A stretch of DNA of 64,000 nucleotides. Source: Vogesella mureinivorans (lineage in GTDB: Bacteria; Pseudomonadota; Gammaproteobacteria; Burkholderiales; Chromobacteriaceae). The number at the start of each line of letters is the position of its first letter. Within the stretch, counting starts at the first letter, position 1. Location: NCBI RefSeq assembly GCF_007644035.1, contig NZ_VMTV02000047.1, positions 84,712 to 148,711 on the forward strand. Direction: 5' to 3'. The notes below the pieces were generated by a model. It was not told the origin of the DNA. It made no database searches and was given only the letters and a program-made list of their open reading frames with translations. A program made the translations under genes and the position numbers. Below, in pieces: positions 44,601 to 52,897 of the stretch.

Positions 44601-47600
44601 TTACTGCAGGGTGAGCCGCAAGGGGACGCCGTCGGCAGACGACTTCACCTGCTCTGGCGGCAACAGGGTGATGCGCTCGGCCAGGGTGGGCTGTGCGGCC
44701 AACATCAGCTGCCGAGCCGCGGCGGCGCGGGCGCTGGCCAGTGCCTGCAAGGCGGCACTGTCGATACGCTGTGCCGCCAGTAGCTCAGCACGCATGGTTT
44801 GTGCCCGCGCCGGGGTATCGGCGGTGGTGGCCACCTGTTTCAGCCAGGCCAGGCGCCCGAACTGCACGCTGTAGACATCACCCACCGCACGGCGTACTGC
44901 GGGGTCGCCCGGGTCGGGCACCGGCAGCGGCTCGTCGGCTTGCAGCGTGTACGCAGCGCGCTTGAGGATATCGCTGTCCACCTGCTGGCGTGCCAGCGCG
45001 GCGGCGTCGCCCACCGCGTCGTAGCTACCGCCCAGCGCCAGTTTCAGCTTGGGGCGCTTGGCCAGCAGCTCGGCCAGCTTGTGCAGCTTTTCGCGCTCGG
45101 GCGGCGGGATGCGGTCATCGCCGGCATCGGCGTAGATCTCGTCAAAGCCTTCACCGCCGAACAACGCACGGAACGGTGCCGTCGCCACCTTTACCAGCAC
45201 ATTGCGCAGCGCCTGCCACACCAGGTGGCCATAGCTGAAATCGGGCGCGTCCAGGCTTCCTGCCACCGGCAGCGACAGGTCGATGCGGCCGTCGCTGTCT
45301 TCCAGAATGGCCACCGCCAGGCGCAGCGGCAGGCGCGTGCCCTGGTAGTCGGCTACCTCGTCGCCCAGCTGGATATTGTCTACCACCATGCGGTTGTCGC
45401 CCTTCAGCTGGCGGTCTTGCACCAGATAGCGCAGCTCGGTGCCCAGGCGGCCATCGGTAATCTTCCAGCCGGCAAAGGTCATGGCGTAGGGGTTCAGGCT
45501 GCCCAGCGGGATATTGCGGAAGTTCAGCGCCATATCCAGGTCGCGCGTGACATCCAGCGGCAGCAGGCTGCCACGGATGCGCACGTCGCCATACTGGTCT
45601 ACGCGGCCATCCAGCGTCACCGTACTGCGCCGCCCGCGCTGGCTGGACAAGCCCAGCACGGTACCGGACAGGCTGTGGATGCGGGTACCAAACGCCGGGT
45701 TCAGGCCACGGTCGGCAAAATCCAGCCGCGCACCGCGCACGCGCACGGCGCGCACGTCTACCACCGGCACGGCAGCCGGTTTAGCGGCAGGGTTGGCCGC
45801 AGGCGGCACGGCAGCCGGTGCAGGCTGTGCTTTCAGCACATGGGCAAAGTTGGGTACGCGCTGCTCGTCCAGGATAAAGCGCAGCTGCGGCGACACCAGC
45901 CGCACATCGCCCAGGGAAATACGCTGCGGCTGGGCACGGATGGCCGACAGCTGCAGGCGCTGCCAGCCCAGCAGCGGCTCGCGCTGGCCGGGCTCGTACA
46001 GCGCCAGCTGGTCCAGCGCGGCACTGCCGGTGGCCTGCCAGCGCTGGTTTTTCCAGCTGGCCTTAAGGTTGGCCGACAGCTGGCCACCGCCAAAGCGCAG
46101 CGTGGTGGCGTCCAGTGCGTACGGCGACACACCCTGCAGCGGCAGATTACGAGCGTTCAGTGTGGCGCTGACATCGCGCAGGTTGGCCGCCAGCTGCGCC
46201 TGCAGCGCCAGCTGGCCACGGCCCAGCCGCGACTGCCAGCCCAACGTAAAACCCTGCTGCGGGTTGCCCTGCAGCGTGGCCTGGTCGATATCCAGCTGCA
46301 GCGCCACCGGCTGCGCGGTGGTGGCGTCGCGCCAGCGCAGCTGGCTGTCGCGGAGCGCTAGCGCCGGGTAGTGTAGCTGCCAGCCCTGCCCGCCGGTTTG
46401 CGCGGCAGGCGCGGTGCGGCTGGCGGGCTGCGGGTGCTGGCGCAGCAGGCGCTGCCAGTCCAGCTCGCCTTGTTTAGTGCGGGCGGCAGCTAGCTGCAAA
46501 CCGCTGAGGCGGATATCGCCCAGGCTGGCCTGCTGCGTGGCCACATCGGCACTGCTGGCCGCCACATCGAGTGCGGCCAACGTGGCCAGCGCGGGGTGGC
46601 GGCCACTGGCCAGCGCCAGATCGCGCAGCGCCAGCGTGGCTTTGTCCAGCTTGATGCCGCCTTGCGCATCGATGGCCAGCGCCGCCTGCAGCCGCTGTAG
46701 CGTCAGGCTGGCGGACAGCGGGCTGACAAAGCGCTGGTCGGTGGCTTTTAGCTGCCAGTCTTGCAGGGTAATGGCAGGCAATTGCAGCTGCCAACCAGGG
46801 TTGGCCGCAGGCTGAGTGGCACGCTGACTGGCGGCCGGGGCTGCCGCTGGCAACGCCGCCAGCCAGTCGGCGCGGCCCTGGCGGTTTAACACGGTGGCGA
46901 GCTCGCCGCCCGCCACCGTCAGCCGGGCAATGCTCAGCTGGCGTGCCGCCAGGTCGAGCTGCCCGCCGGCTAGCGTGAGGCTGGCCAGCTTGAACGGGCT
47001 GCTGCTACCCGGTGCTTGCAGTGCCAGCCCTTGCAAGTTGGCCGCAAAGCCGTGGCTGGCCAGCTGCGGCGTCTTGCCTTTCAAATCAAAGCGGTACGGC
47101 ACGGTCAGGCCCAGCTTGCCGGCCGGTACGGCCAACTTCAGCTGCGGCTGCACATAGGGCCACACACTGGCCAGGGTGAAGTCGCGCACCTTCAGTACGC
47201 CGTCGGACTGCAGCGGCTGCAGCTGCAGGCTGCCCTGCCAGTCCAGCTGCGTGCCGTCGTCCAGTGCGGCGGCCAGGCGGTAGCGGCCATCGCTGCCGGG
47301 CTGTGTGGACACATCATTCAGCTGCAGGCTCAGCGGCAATACCTGGCGCTGCAGGCCACCGGCCAGCGCGTCTTGCAGCTGGATACGGCCTTTGTTCAGC
47401 GCCAGCCGGGTCATGGCGAGCTTGAGCGGCTGGCTGTCTTGCGGCGTGGCCTGCGCCGGCCCGGCGGCGTCGGCGGCCAAGCGCGCCCAGTTCCACTGCC
47501 CTGCCGCGTTACGGCTGGCCAGCAGCTGCGGCGCGTCCAGTGTCAGCTCGTCCAGTGCCACGCGCCCCAGTAGCAGCGGCCAGGCCTGGGCGTCTACCCG

Positions 47601-47876
47601 TAAACCTTGTGCGGCCAGCAGGGTGCTGCCGTCGCGGTCGGCCAGGCGGATGTCGCGCAGTGTCAGGCGCAGCGCCCACGGCTCGAACACTACCTCGCCC
47701 AGGGTGAGCTGGCGGCCTATGTCCTGCGCCCATTCGCCCGCGTAATGCTGCACCAGCCGTGGCACGGCCGCCCAGCTGCCGGCCAGCAAGGCCGTGCTGG
47801 CAAAGGTGGCCCATAACAGGCGGCGTGGCCAGCGGGCACGGGGGGCAACAACGGTAGACGGCGGGGTGTCAGTCAT
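44601..47876 (-). CDS. Large AsmA-like DUF748 protein
   Basis: A 1091-residue envelope protein. One N-terminal transmembrane helix (LLWATFASTALLAGSWAAVP) anchors a very long periplasmic beta-rich region of the AsmA/DUF748 type (IGRQLTLGEVVFEPWALRLTLRDIRLADRDG; VDQYGDVRIRGSLLPLDVTRDLDMALNFRNIPL; LDAPDFSYGHLVWQALRNVLVKVATAPFRALFG). Such proteins are proposed lipid-transfer bridges or assembly factors between membranes; the role here is inferred from architecture only. The region FDEIYADAGDDRIPPPEREKLHKLAELLAKRPKLKLAL resembles an OmpA-like segment. It contains five copies of the GTTGGCCGCA repeat. The start at 47874-47876 omits a 31-residue upstream extension. Confidence 0.83.
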   Translation of the reverse strand: MTDTPPSTVVAPRARWPRRLLWATFASTALLAGSWAAVPRLVQHYAGEWAQDIGRQLTLGEVVFEPWALRLTLRDIRLADRDGSTLLAAQGLRVDAQAWPLLLGRVALDELTLDAPQLLASRNAAGQWNWARLAADAAGPAQATPQDSQPLKLAMTRLALNKGRIQLQDALAGGLQRQVLPLSLQLNDVSTQPGSDGRYRLAAALDDGTQLDWQGSLQLQPLQSDGVLKVRDFTLASVWPYVQPQLKLAVPAGKLGLTVPYRFDLKGKTPQLASHGFAANLQGLALQAPGSSSPFKLASLTLAGGQLDLAARQLSIARLTVAGGELATVLNRQGRADWLAALPAAAPAASQRATQPAANPGWQLQLPAITLQDWQLKATDQRFVSPLSASLTLQRLQAALAIDAQGGIKLDKATLALRDLALASGRHPALATLAALDVAASSADVATQQASLGDIRLSGLQLAAARTKQGELDWQRLLRQHPQPASRTAPAAQTGGQGWQLHYPALALRDSQLRWRDATTAQPVALQLDIDQATLQGNPQQGFTLGWQSRLGRGQLALQAQLAANLRDVSATLNARNLPLQGVSPYALDATTLRFGGGQLSANLKASWKNQRWQATGSAALDQLALYEPGQREPLLGWQRLQLSAIRAQPQRISLGDVRLVSPQLRFILDEQRVPNFAHVLKAQPAPAAVPPAANPAAKPAAVPVVDVRAVRVRGARLDFADRGLNPAFGTRIHSLSGTVLGLSSQRGRRSTVTLDGRVDQYGDVRIRGSLLPLDVTRDLDMALNFRNIPLGSLNPYAMTFAGWKITDGRLGTELRYLVQDRQLKGDNRMVVDNIQLGDEVADYQGTRLPLRLAVAILEDSDGRIDLSLPVAGSLDAPDFSYGHLVWQALRNVLVKVATAPFRALFGGEGFDEIYADAGDDRIPPPEREKLHKLAELLAKRPKLKLALGGSYDAVGDAAALARQQVDSDILKRAAYTLQADEPLPVPDPGDPAVRRAVGDVYSVQFGRLAWLKQVATTADTPARAQTMRAELLAAQRIDSAALQALASARAAAARQLMLAAQPTLAERITLLPPEQVKSSADGVPLRLTLQ

Positions 47877-47951
47877 GGCGATAACAATCTGGGCAAGGGG
47901 CGGCAGCGGCGGGCCAGGGTATGGCCTTGTTCTTGCTGAATAGAAAAGCGG

Positions 47952-48027
47952 ATGCAGGCTTAGCTGCATTCTATAACTTTTACCGGCATTAAATGCAGAA
48001 ACTCAATAAAGCGTTTGCATTAAATGC
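47952..48027. promoter_or_regulatory. Operator cluster before the glutamine-synthetase-like gene
   Basis: Two identical palindromes GCATTAAATGC at 47986-47996 and 48017-48027 are 31 bp apart, about three helical turns. A third inverted repeat, ATGCAG-N6-CTGCAT, lies at 47952-47969. Spacing on one DNA face suggests cooperative binding of a dimeric repressor controlling the downstream gene, the divergent AsmA-like gene, or both. Confidence 0.55.
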
Positions 48028-48064
48028 CTGCCACTACCCTGCTGTGTAACCCGAGAGCCTGCCC

Positions 48065-49405
48065 ATGAACGATGCGCAAACCATCCAGCGCTGGCTGGAC
48101 GAACACCACATTACCGAAGTGGAGTGCCTGATACCGGACATGACCGGCCTGGCGCGCGGCAAGATCGTGCCGCGCCACAAGTACAACGCGGCCGAGGGCC
48201 TGCGCCTGCCCGAGGCCGTGCTGATGATGACCGTCACCGGCGACTACCCCGAGCAGCACTTCACCGCCCCCGCCGACCCCGACATGCGGCTGATCCCCGA
48301 CGCCAGCACGCTGCGGCCGGTACCGTGGGCCAAGGAGCCCACCGCGCAGATCATCCACGACTGCGTCAATTTCGACGGCACGCCCGCCGCGCTCTCGCCG
48401 CGCAACGTGCTCAAGCGCATCCTGAAACTGTACGAGCAGGAAGGCTGGCGCCCTATCGTGGCGCCCGAGATGGAGTTCTATCTGGTACAGGTGGAGCCGG
48501 ACGAAGACATGCCGCTGAAGCCACCAGTTGGCCGCACGCGGCGTACCGAGGCCGGCATGCAGAGCTTCAGCATCGACGCCGTCAACGAATACGACGACAT
48601 CTTCGACGTGATGTACGACTGGTGCCAGGCGCAAGGGCTGGCGCTGGACACGCTGATTCACGAGATGGGCACCGCACAAATGGAGATCAACCTGGACCAC
48701 GGCGACCCGCTGGCGCTGGCCGACCAGGTGTTCCTGTTCAAGCGCACCGTGCGCGAGGTGGCCATCCGCAACAATATGTACGCCACTTTCATGGCCAAGC
48801 CCATGCAGGGCCAGCCCGGCAGCGCCATGCACATTCACCAGAGCGTGGTGGCGCTGGACGGCGGGCAGAATATTTTCAGCCAGCCGGACGGCAGCCCGTC
48901 ACCGGCGTTTTTCCACTTTATCGGCGGGCTGCAAACCTATCTGCCCGCCGCCATGCCGTTCTTTGCCCCCTATGTAAACAGCTACCGCCGGCTGTCGCGC
49001 TTTACCTCGGCGCCCATCAACCTGAGCTGGGGCTACGACAACCGCACCTGCAGCCTGCGCGTGCCGCACAGTGGCCCGGAAGCACGGCGGGTGGAAAACC
49101 GCCTGGCCGGCGTAGACGTGAACCCCTACCTGGCGCTGGCCGCCAGCCTGGCCTGCGGCTACCTGGGCATGAAGCAAAGCCTGCAGCCAGACGCCCCGCT
49201 GGCCGGCAGCGCCTACGACCAGCCACACCAGCTGCCGCGCCACCTGGACGACGCCATCGACCTGCTGATGAACTGCCAGCCGCTGGCCGAGCTGTTTGGC
49301 GAGCATTTCATCCAGGCCTACAGCGCCATCAAGGAAGCCGAGTACGGCGAGTACTTCAACGTAATCAGCCCATGGGAGCGGCGCTTTTTGCTGCTGCACG
49401 TGTAA
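48065..49405 (+). CDS. Glutamine synthetase-family gamma-glutamylpolyamine synthetase (PuuA-like)
   Basis: A 446-residue member of the glutamine synthetase family. The ATP/metal motifs are present (VAPEMEFYLVQ; HEMGTAQMEINLDHGDPLALADQ; MAKPMQGQPGSAMHIHQSV; NRTCSLRVPHSGPEARRVENRLAGVDVNPYLALAA). The N-terminal opening and length match PuuA-type gamma-glutamylputrescine synthetases rather than GlnA, which has a longer, different N-terminus and an adenylylation tyrosine loop. It may start putrescine or other polyamine breakdown, but no other puu genes are nearby. It is preceded by paired palindromes and followed by a repeat hairpin. Confidence 0.85.
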   Translation: MNDAQTIQRWLDEHHITEVECLIPDMTGLARGKIVPRHKYNAAEGLRLPEAVLMMTVTGDYPEQHFTAPADPDMRLIPDASTLRPVPWAKEPTAQIIHDCVNFDGTPAALSPRNVLKRILKLYEQEGWRPIVAPEMEFYLVQVEPDEDMPLKPPVGRTRRTEAGMQSFSIDAVNEYDDIFDVMYDWCQAQGLALDTLIHEMGTAQMEINLDHGDPLALADQVFLFKRTVREVAIRNNMYATFMAKPMQGQPGSAMHIHQSVVALDGGQNIFSQPDGSPSPAFFHFIGGLQTYLPAAMPFFAPYVNSYRRLSRFTSAPINLSWGYDNRTCSLRVPHSGPEARRVENRLAGVDVNPYLALAASLACGYLGMKQSLQPDAPLAGSAYDQPHQLPRHLDDAIDLLMNCQPLAELFGEHFIQAYSAIKEAEYGEYFNVISPWERRFLLLHV

Positions 49406-49420
49406 AGCGGGCGCGAAATG

Positions 49421-49459
49421 GCCATGCGGCCAACCTTGTAGCAAGGTTGGCCGCATGGC
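49421..49459 (+). repeat. GTTGGCCGCA inverted pair forming an 18-bp hairpin
   Basis: Exact copies at 49425-49434 and 49446-49455 sit inside perfect 18-bp arms (49421-49438 and 49442-49459) with loop TAG. It begins 15 nt after the glutamine-synthetase-like stop and ends 14 nt before the stop of the converging gene. It probably acts as terminator although no T-tract follows. Confidence 0.9.
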
Positions 49460-49473
49460 TTGCTGATAGCGGT

Positions 49474-51291
49474 TCAGGCCGGGCACGACAGGCTGGCGGT
49501 GGTCTGGCCTGCCAGGTCCAGCACTGCCGGCGTCAGTACGTCGCCTTGTACATTCACCGTCTGCAGCGGGTAATACTGCAAGCGCTGCTGGCCACCCACC
49601 GTCTCTTCGGACTGCAGCAGGAACAGCAACTGGCTACCCGACGCTTTGGGCAACAGGATCTTGCCATTGACGATCTGCGCTTCCTCGCTGCTATGCATCA
49701 GCGTGGCGCAATCCGCTGTACTGCCAGCAGGCAGACGGAACACCCCCGCCAGCTCGCCGCCACCATACGCCAAGGGCAGCGTGGTATCTGCCACAAAGTC
49801 ACGCAGCTTAGCCGGCAGTTGCTGGCGATAGGTCGCATACGCCACACCGCCGAACAGCTCGCTGGCAACCGCCTGGAGGAAGGTGTCCGGCTGCTCGGCC
49901 AGCGGCTTGCCTGACACTGCCTGCAACACCTTGCGCACCTTCTGCTCGAAGTTAACCGGCCCGCCATTGGCATGCTGCAGCTGCCTCATGATCATGCGGT
50001 ACATCGGGTAGTACCCCATCTCGCTCCCCAATCGGCCATTGACCATGCCCTGGGTACTGACGTCCATCGGGTGCAACGGGTGGCCATGTGTGTCAGCAAA
50101 CCAGTCGTCGCTGGCCAGCAGCCAGTCGTCCTGGCCGGCAAAATGCAGCGCCAGCCCTTCGTTAAACCAGGTTTCCACCATGCGCGGGCCGCCTGCATAG
50201 GTAGCCGAGGTATTACCAGTGGCAGCGTTTACGACGGCATGAATGATCTCGTGCTGCAGCGTACGGCGCCATTCGGCCGGGCCATCGCTACCGACACCGC
50301 TGACGTACACATAGTGACCCGCCCACGCCAGGCCGTTGCCACTGGTACCTGCCTGCTGGCTACTATCAACACACACTTGCATGCGCGGCTGGTTCGCCGC
50401 ATCCACACCGAAGCGTGCCAGCTCCTTGGCACGGTAGGCTGCTGCCAGCATGGCCGTTTCGCGCAGCAGTGCTTCACTGCTGGCCTGGCCGTATACATCC
50501 ACACCACTGGCACGGTATACCTTGCTACTGAGGCTTCCCCGGCAATAGGTGGCAAAGCTGACATCGGGCTGGAACAAGGCTGGCGCATCGGCCAGATTGA
50601 GTGTGGTCAGCGGTGCCTGCAGCAGCTGACCTGCGCTGCTGATGCCCTGTGCACTGACTACCAGCGTGGCATAGGGGTGAGCGTCCAGCACCGCGTCCCA
50701 GCCGGTACCATCGGCACGGAAAGCCTGGTCGGTGCGCAGCGTGCTGCTGTTACTGCCTACACCGGCAGCCAGCCCCAGCAAGCGCATGTCTTCATCAAAG
50801 CCGGCCGCAGTCAGTCCACCCAGGCTCACCTGCCCCGCGAACAGCGGTGTGCCCAGCGGCAGGGTCTGCACTGCGCTACGGCAAGCGTCGCTGCCACACT
50901 GCTGCTGTAGCAGCTGTCGCAGTTGAGCGCTGGTGAACTGATTGGCGTTGACATGGTTATCACCGGCAAACACAGGTGCATACACGCGGATATCATCACT
51001 GACGGCCTCCAGCAGCATTGGCGGCTGCAAGCCCTGACGATCCAGGCTAAAGTGACCGGCGGCATCCGCGCTGCCGCTACGCGCCACCCCATCGGCATCA
51101 CGCAGTGTAATCTGGGCCCCCGCCAGTGGCTTGCCAATGGCTGCCACGCCGGTCAGCCACTGCGGCACGGCGGTGCTGCCACCACTTTGCCCCGCTGCTG
51201 CTGCAGCACCCGAGCCGCCGCCGGAGCAGGCAACCAGTACGGCGCTCAGACACAGCGACCATGCCCATCTTACGGTATGAGATGTCTTCAT
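49474..51291 (-). CDS. Lipoprotein with HExxH metallopeptidase (gluzincin-like) domain
   Basis: A 605-residue predicted lipoprotein (lipobox LVAC near residue 22, then a Gly/Ala/Ser linker). Residues about 45-100 look like a carboxypeptidase-regulatory beta-sandwich (AQITLRDADGVARSGSADAAGHFSL). The zinc site is HEIIH at 347-351, followed by WFNEGLALHF with Glu378, as in the peptidase MA/gluzincin clan. Six or so cysteines could form disulfides. Substrate and role are unknown. It is last in a four-gene leftward operon of envelope proteins. No copy of the uptake-like repeat is found in this gene. Confidence 0.75.
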   Translation of the reverse strand: MKTSHTVRWAWSLCLSAVLVACSGGGSGAAAAAGQSGGSTAVPQWLTGVAAIGKPLAGAQITLRDADGVARSGSADAAGHFSLDRQGLQPPMLLEAVSDDIRVYAPVFAGDNHVNANQFTSAQLRQLLQQQCGSDACRSAVQTLPLGTPLFAGQVSLGGLTAAGFDEDMRLLGLAAGVGSNSSTLRTDQAFRADGTGWDAVLDAHPYATLVVSAQGISSAGQLLQAPLTTLNLADAPALFQPDVSFATYCRGSLSSKVYRASGVDVYGQASSEALLRETAMLAAAYRAKELARFGVDAANQPRMQVCVDSSQQAGTSGNGLAWAGHYVYVSGVGSDGPAEWRRTLQHEIIHAVVNAATGNTSATYAGGPRMVETWFNEGLALHFAGQDDWLLASDDWFADTHGHPLHPMDVSTQGMVNGRLGSEMGYYPMYRMIMRQLQHANGGPVNFEQKVRKVLQAVSGKPLAEQPDTFLQAVASELFGGVAYATYRQQLPAKLRDFVADTTLPLAYGGGELAGVFRLPAGSTADCATLMHSSEEAQIVNGKILLPKASGSQLLFLLQSEETVGGQQRLQYYPLQTVNVQGDVLTPAVLDLAGQTTASLSCPA

Positions 51292-51302
51292 CAAGGCGCT
51301 CC

Positions 51303-51737
51303 TCAATGCTGGCCGTATTGGTAAATGCAGCCGCAACGGTGACACAACCAGCTGGCCTGCCACTGTCGGTAAAGCGGTGGAAACACATCGCGGTTGTAGG
51401 TGGCAGCCCGTTGCAGCAGCAGGAAACCGCCGGCCAGCGCGACGCCCCCCAGCAGCAGCAGCCAGCCGCTGTTACCGATGCCCATCCAGCCAAGCAAGAT
51501 GCCCAGCAGCAGCAAACACACGCCTCCCACCTTCGACTTGCGTTGCGGCGGTGCAGCGCGGCTGGCCAGCTTGGTTTGCTGGATACCGCTGGTGGTAGTG
51601 GTAGCCGTGCCCGCACCAAAGTTGCCGTTACCCGCCGCGCCGACCGAGGTGCTCTGGGTGCGGATGGTGGTGGTGCCCTGTTCGTAGATCACTTCCAGAC
51701 GCTGGGTCTGTTCCGACCCGCATTGTGTGCACTGCAT
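51303..51737 (-). CDS. Small membrane protein with terminal zinc-ribbon cysteines
   Basis: A 144-residue protein with an N-terminal MQCTQCGSEQTQR knuckle, a Thr/Gly-rich linker (TTTIRTQSTSVGAAGNGNFGAGTATTTTSG), two transmembrane helices (GGVCLLLLGILLGWMGIG and GWLLLLGGVALAGGFLLL), and a C-terminal WLCHRCGCIYQYG knuckle. The two CxxC pairs could form one zinc ribbon on the cytoplasmic side. Function unknown. It lies 11 nt before the metallopeptidase lipoprotein gene and 19 nt after the next gene. Confidence 0.72.
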   Translation of the reverse strand: MQCTQCGSEQTQRLEVIYEQGTTTIRTQSTSVGAAGNGNFGAGTATTTTSGIQQTKLASRAAPPQRKSKVGGVCLLLLGILLGWMGIGNSGWLLLLGGVALAGGFLLLQRAATYNRDVFPPLYRQWQASWLCHRCGCIYQYGQH

Positions 51738-51756
51738 GTTTGTCTCCCTGGGTTTA

Positions 51757-52539
51757 TCAATCTTTGCGGTAGCAGCCGTCGGTGCCGATCTGGCTCAGCA
51801 CGCAAGGCGGCATCGGGGTAGGCAATACGTACGCTGGCTGCTGCCATTGCTGGCGGTCCGGGATGGACACCACCCAGAAACGGTGTTCGTCCGGATGCTT
51901 CTCGATATCCAGCCCCACGCTGGACATAAATGCATTGAGCAGCTGCATGATCAGCATGTCGTCGATCACCACCACGTTTTTGCCTTGCGGGTAGTTGTGC
52001 TGCGGGGGCGTGGGGCCGTCGGTGCGCTGCAGGCCGCTATGGCGCAGATCCAGCGTGCTCATCGTGCGCCAGCGCATGTACTGGTAATTGGCGCGGATCG
52101 CCTTGCCGTCCTGGGCGTCGCTAAAGCAATACACCAGGTCGGGGTAACGCTTGCTGCGTTTGTCGTCCTGCCACAGCACGGCATCCATGCGCATGCAGTA
52201 GTGCGGCGATACCGTAACTTGCCCGCGCACATACCAGTAATAGGCCTCTTGCGGCAAGGCCTTGATGGTAACCGCCAGCCGCGGCCACTGCGGCCGGCTG
52301 GCCATATCCGTGGCATCGAACACGCCACGCAAGCCGCTTTGCTGGAAAGTGGACACCGGGTAGCGGCTGCCGCTACCGACTACCGGTACGCCCGGCAGCG
52401 TACCCACCGTGCCGGCCACCACCTTGCCGAGCGCCTCGCGCCAGGCGGTATCTACCTCCTGTAACAGCGGCTGCTGGCCAGCACAGCCACCTAGCAGGGC
52501 CACCATGCTCAGCAGCATCGTGCTGCGTCGGCTACTCAT
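51757..52539 (-). CDS. Predicted lipoprotein of unknown function
   Basis: A 260-residue protein with lipobox LLGGC (Cys near 19). I recognise no family. Visible features are several Tyr/Trp-rich strands (EAYYWYVRGQVTVSPHYCMRMDAVLWQDDKRSKRYPDLVYCF) and three later cysteines in the mature part. The start overlaps the stop of the upstream 90-residue gene by 4 nt. It belongs to the envelope operon with the zinc-ribbon protein and metallopeptidase. Confidence 0.72.
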   Translation of the reverse strand: MSSRRSTMLLSMVALLGGCAGQQPLLQEVDTAWREALGKVVAGTVGTLPGVPVVGSGSRYPVSTFQQSGLRGVFDATDMASRPQWPRLAVTIKALPQEAYYWYVRGQVTVSPHYCMRMDAVLWQDDKRSKRYPDLVYCFSDAQDGKAIRANYQYMRWRTMSTLDLRHSGLQRTDGPTPPQHNYPQGKNVVVIDDMLIMQLLNAFMSSVGLDIEKHPDEHRFWVVSIPDRQQWQQPAYVLPTPMPPCVLSQIGTDGCYRKD

Positions 52540-52808
52540 CGTGCACTTTCCGCCAACGACGCTTGGTAGCTGGCCGCATCCAGCAGCCAGCCGTCGGCCT
52601 TGGCCGCACGCCAGCGCTGCATAAAGGCCTGGTACTGCGCGTGACCGTTCACCACGTGCTGTCGGCGCTGGTAGTCGCGCAAGAACGCCGCCTCGCTAGG
52701 CGGCTGGATAGCCGAGTTGGCCGCTAGCCGGCGTGCTGCTGGCGGGTCGGCCCAGACTACGGAGCTGGTCAATGCCAGTAGCAGGGCAAGGAGATGGTCA
52801 GTTTTCAT
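52536..52808 (-). CDS. Small exported protein of unknown function
   Basis: A 90-residue protein with a clean signal peptide (MKTDHLLALLLALTSSVVWA-DPP). The mature part is short, basic and helical (FLRDYQRRQHVVNGHAQYQAFMQRWRAAKADGW) with no cysteine. It is the first gene of the leftward operon and overlaps the next gene by 4 nt. The 89-nt gap to the divergent sensor kinase probably carries both promoters. Not recognised as a known family. Confidence 0.65.
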   Translation of the reverse strand: MKTDHLLALLLALTSSVVWADPPAARRLAANSAIQPPSEAAFLRDYQRRQHVVNGHAQYQAFMQRWRAAKADGWLLDAASYQASLAESAR

Positions 52809-52897
52809 TTCGGGCTCCAGCTAATATCAAACGCATGAACATGACGAAAGTTTATGCAGCATGAAATAATGCCGGTATCACTTACCGGTTGACCCCC

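Noticed and set aside
48124-49914. A 596-codon open frame overlapping the PuuA-like gene in another frame
   Set aside because: Arg/Ala/Gly/Pro-rich translation of a GC-rich gene in the wrong frame.
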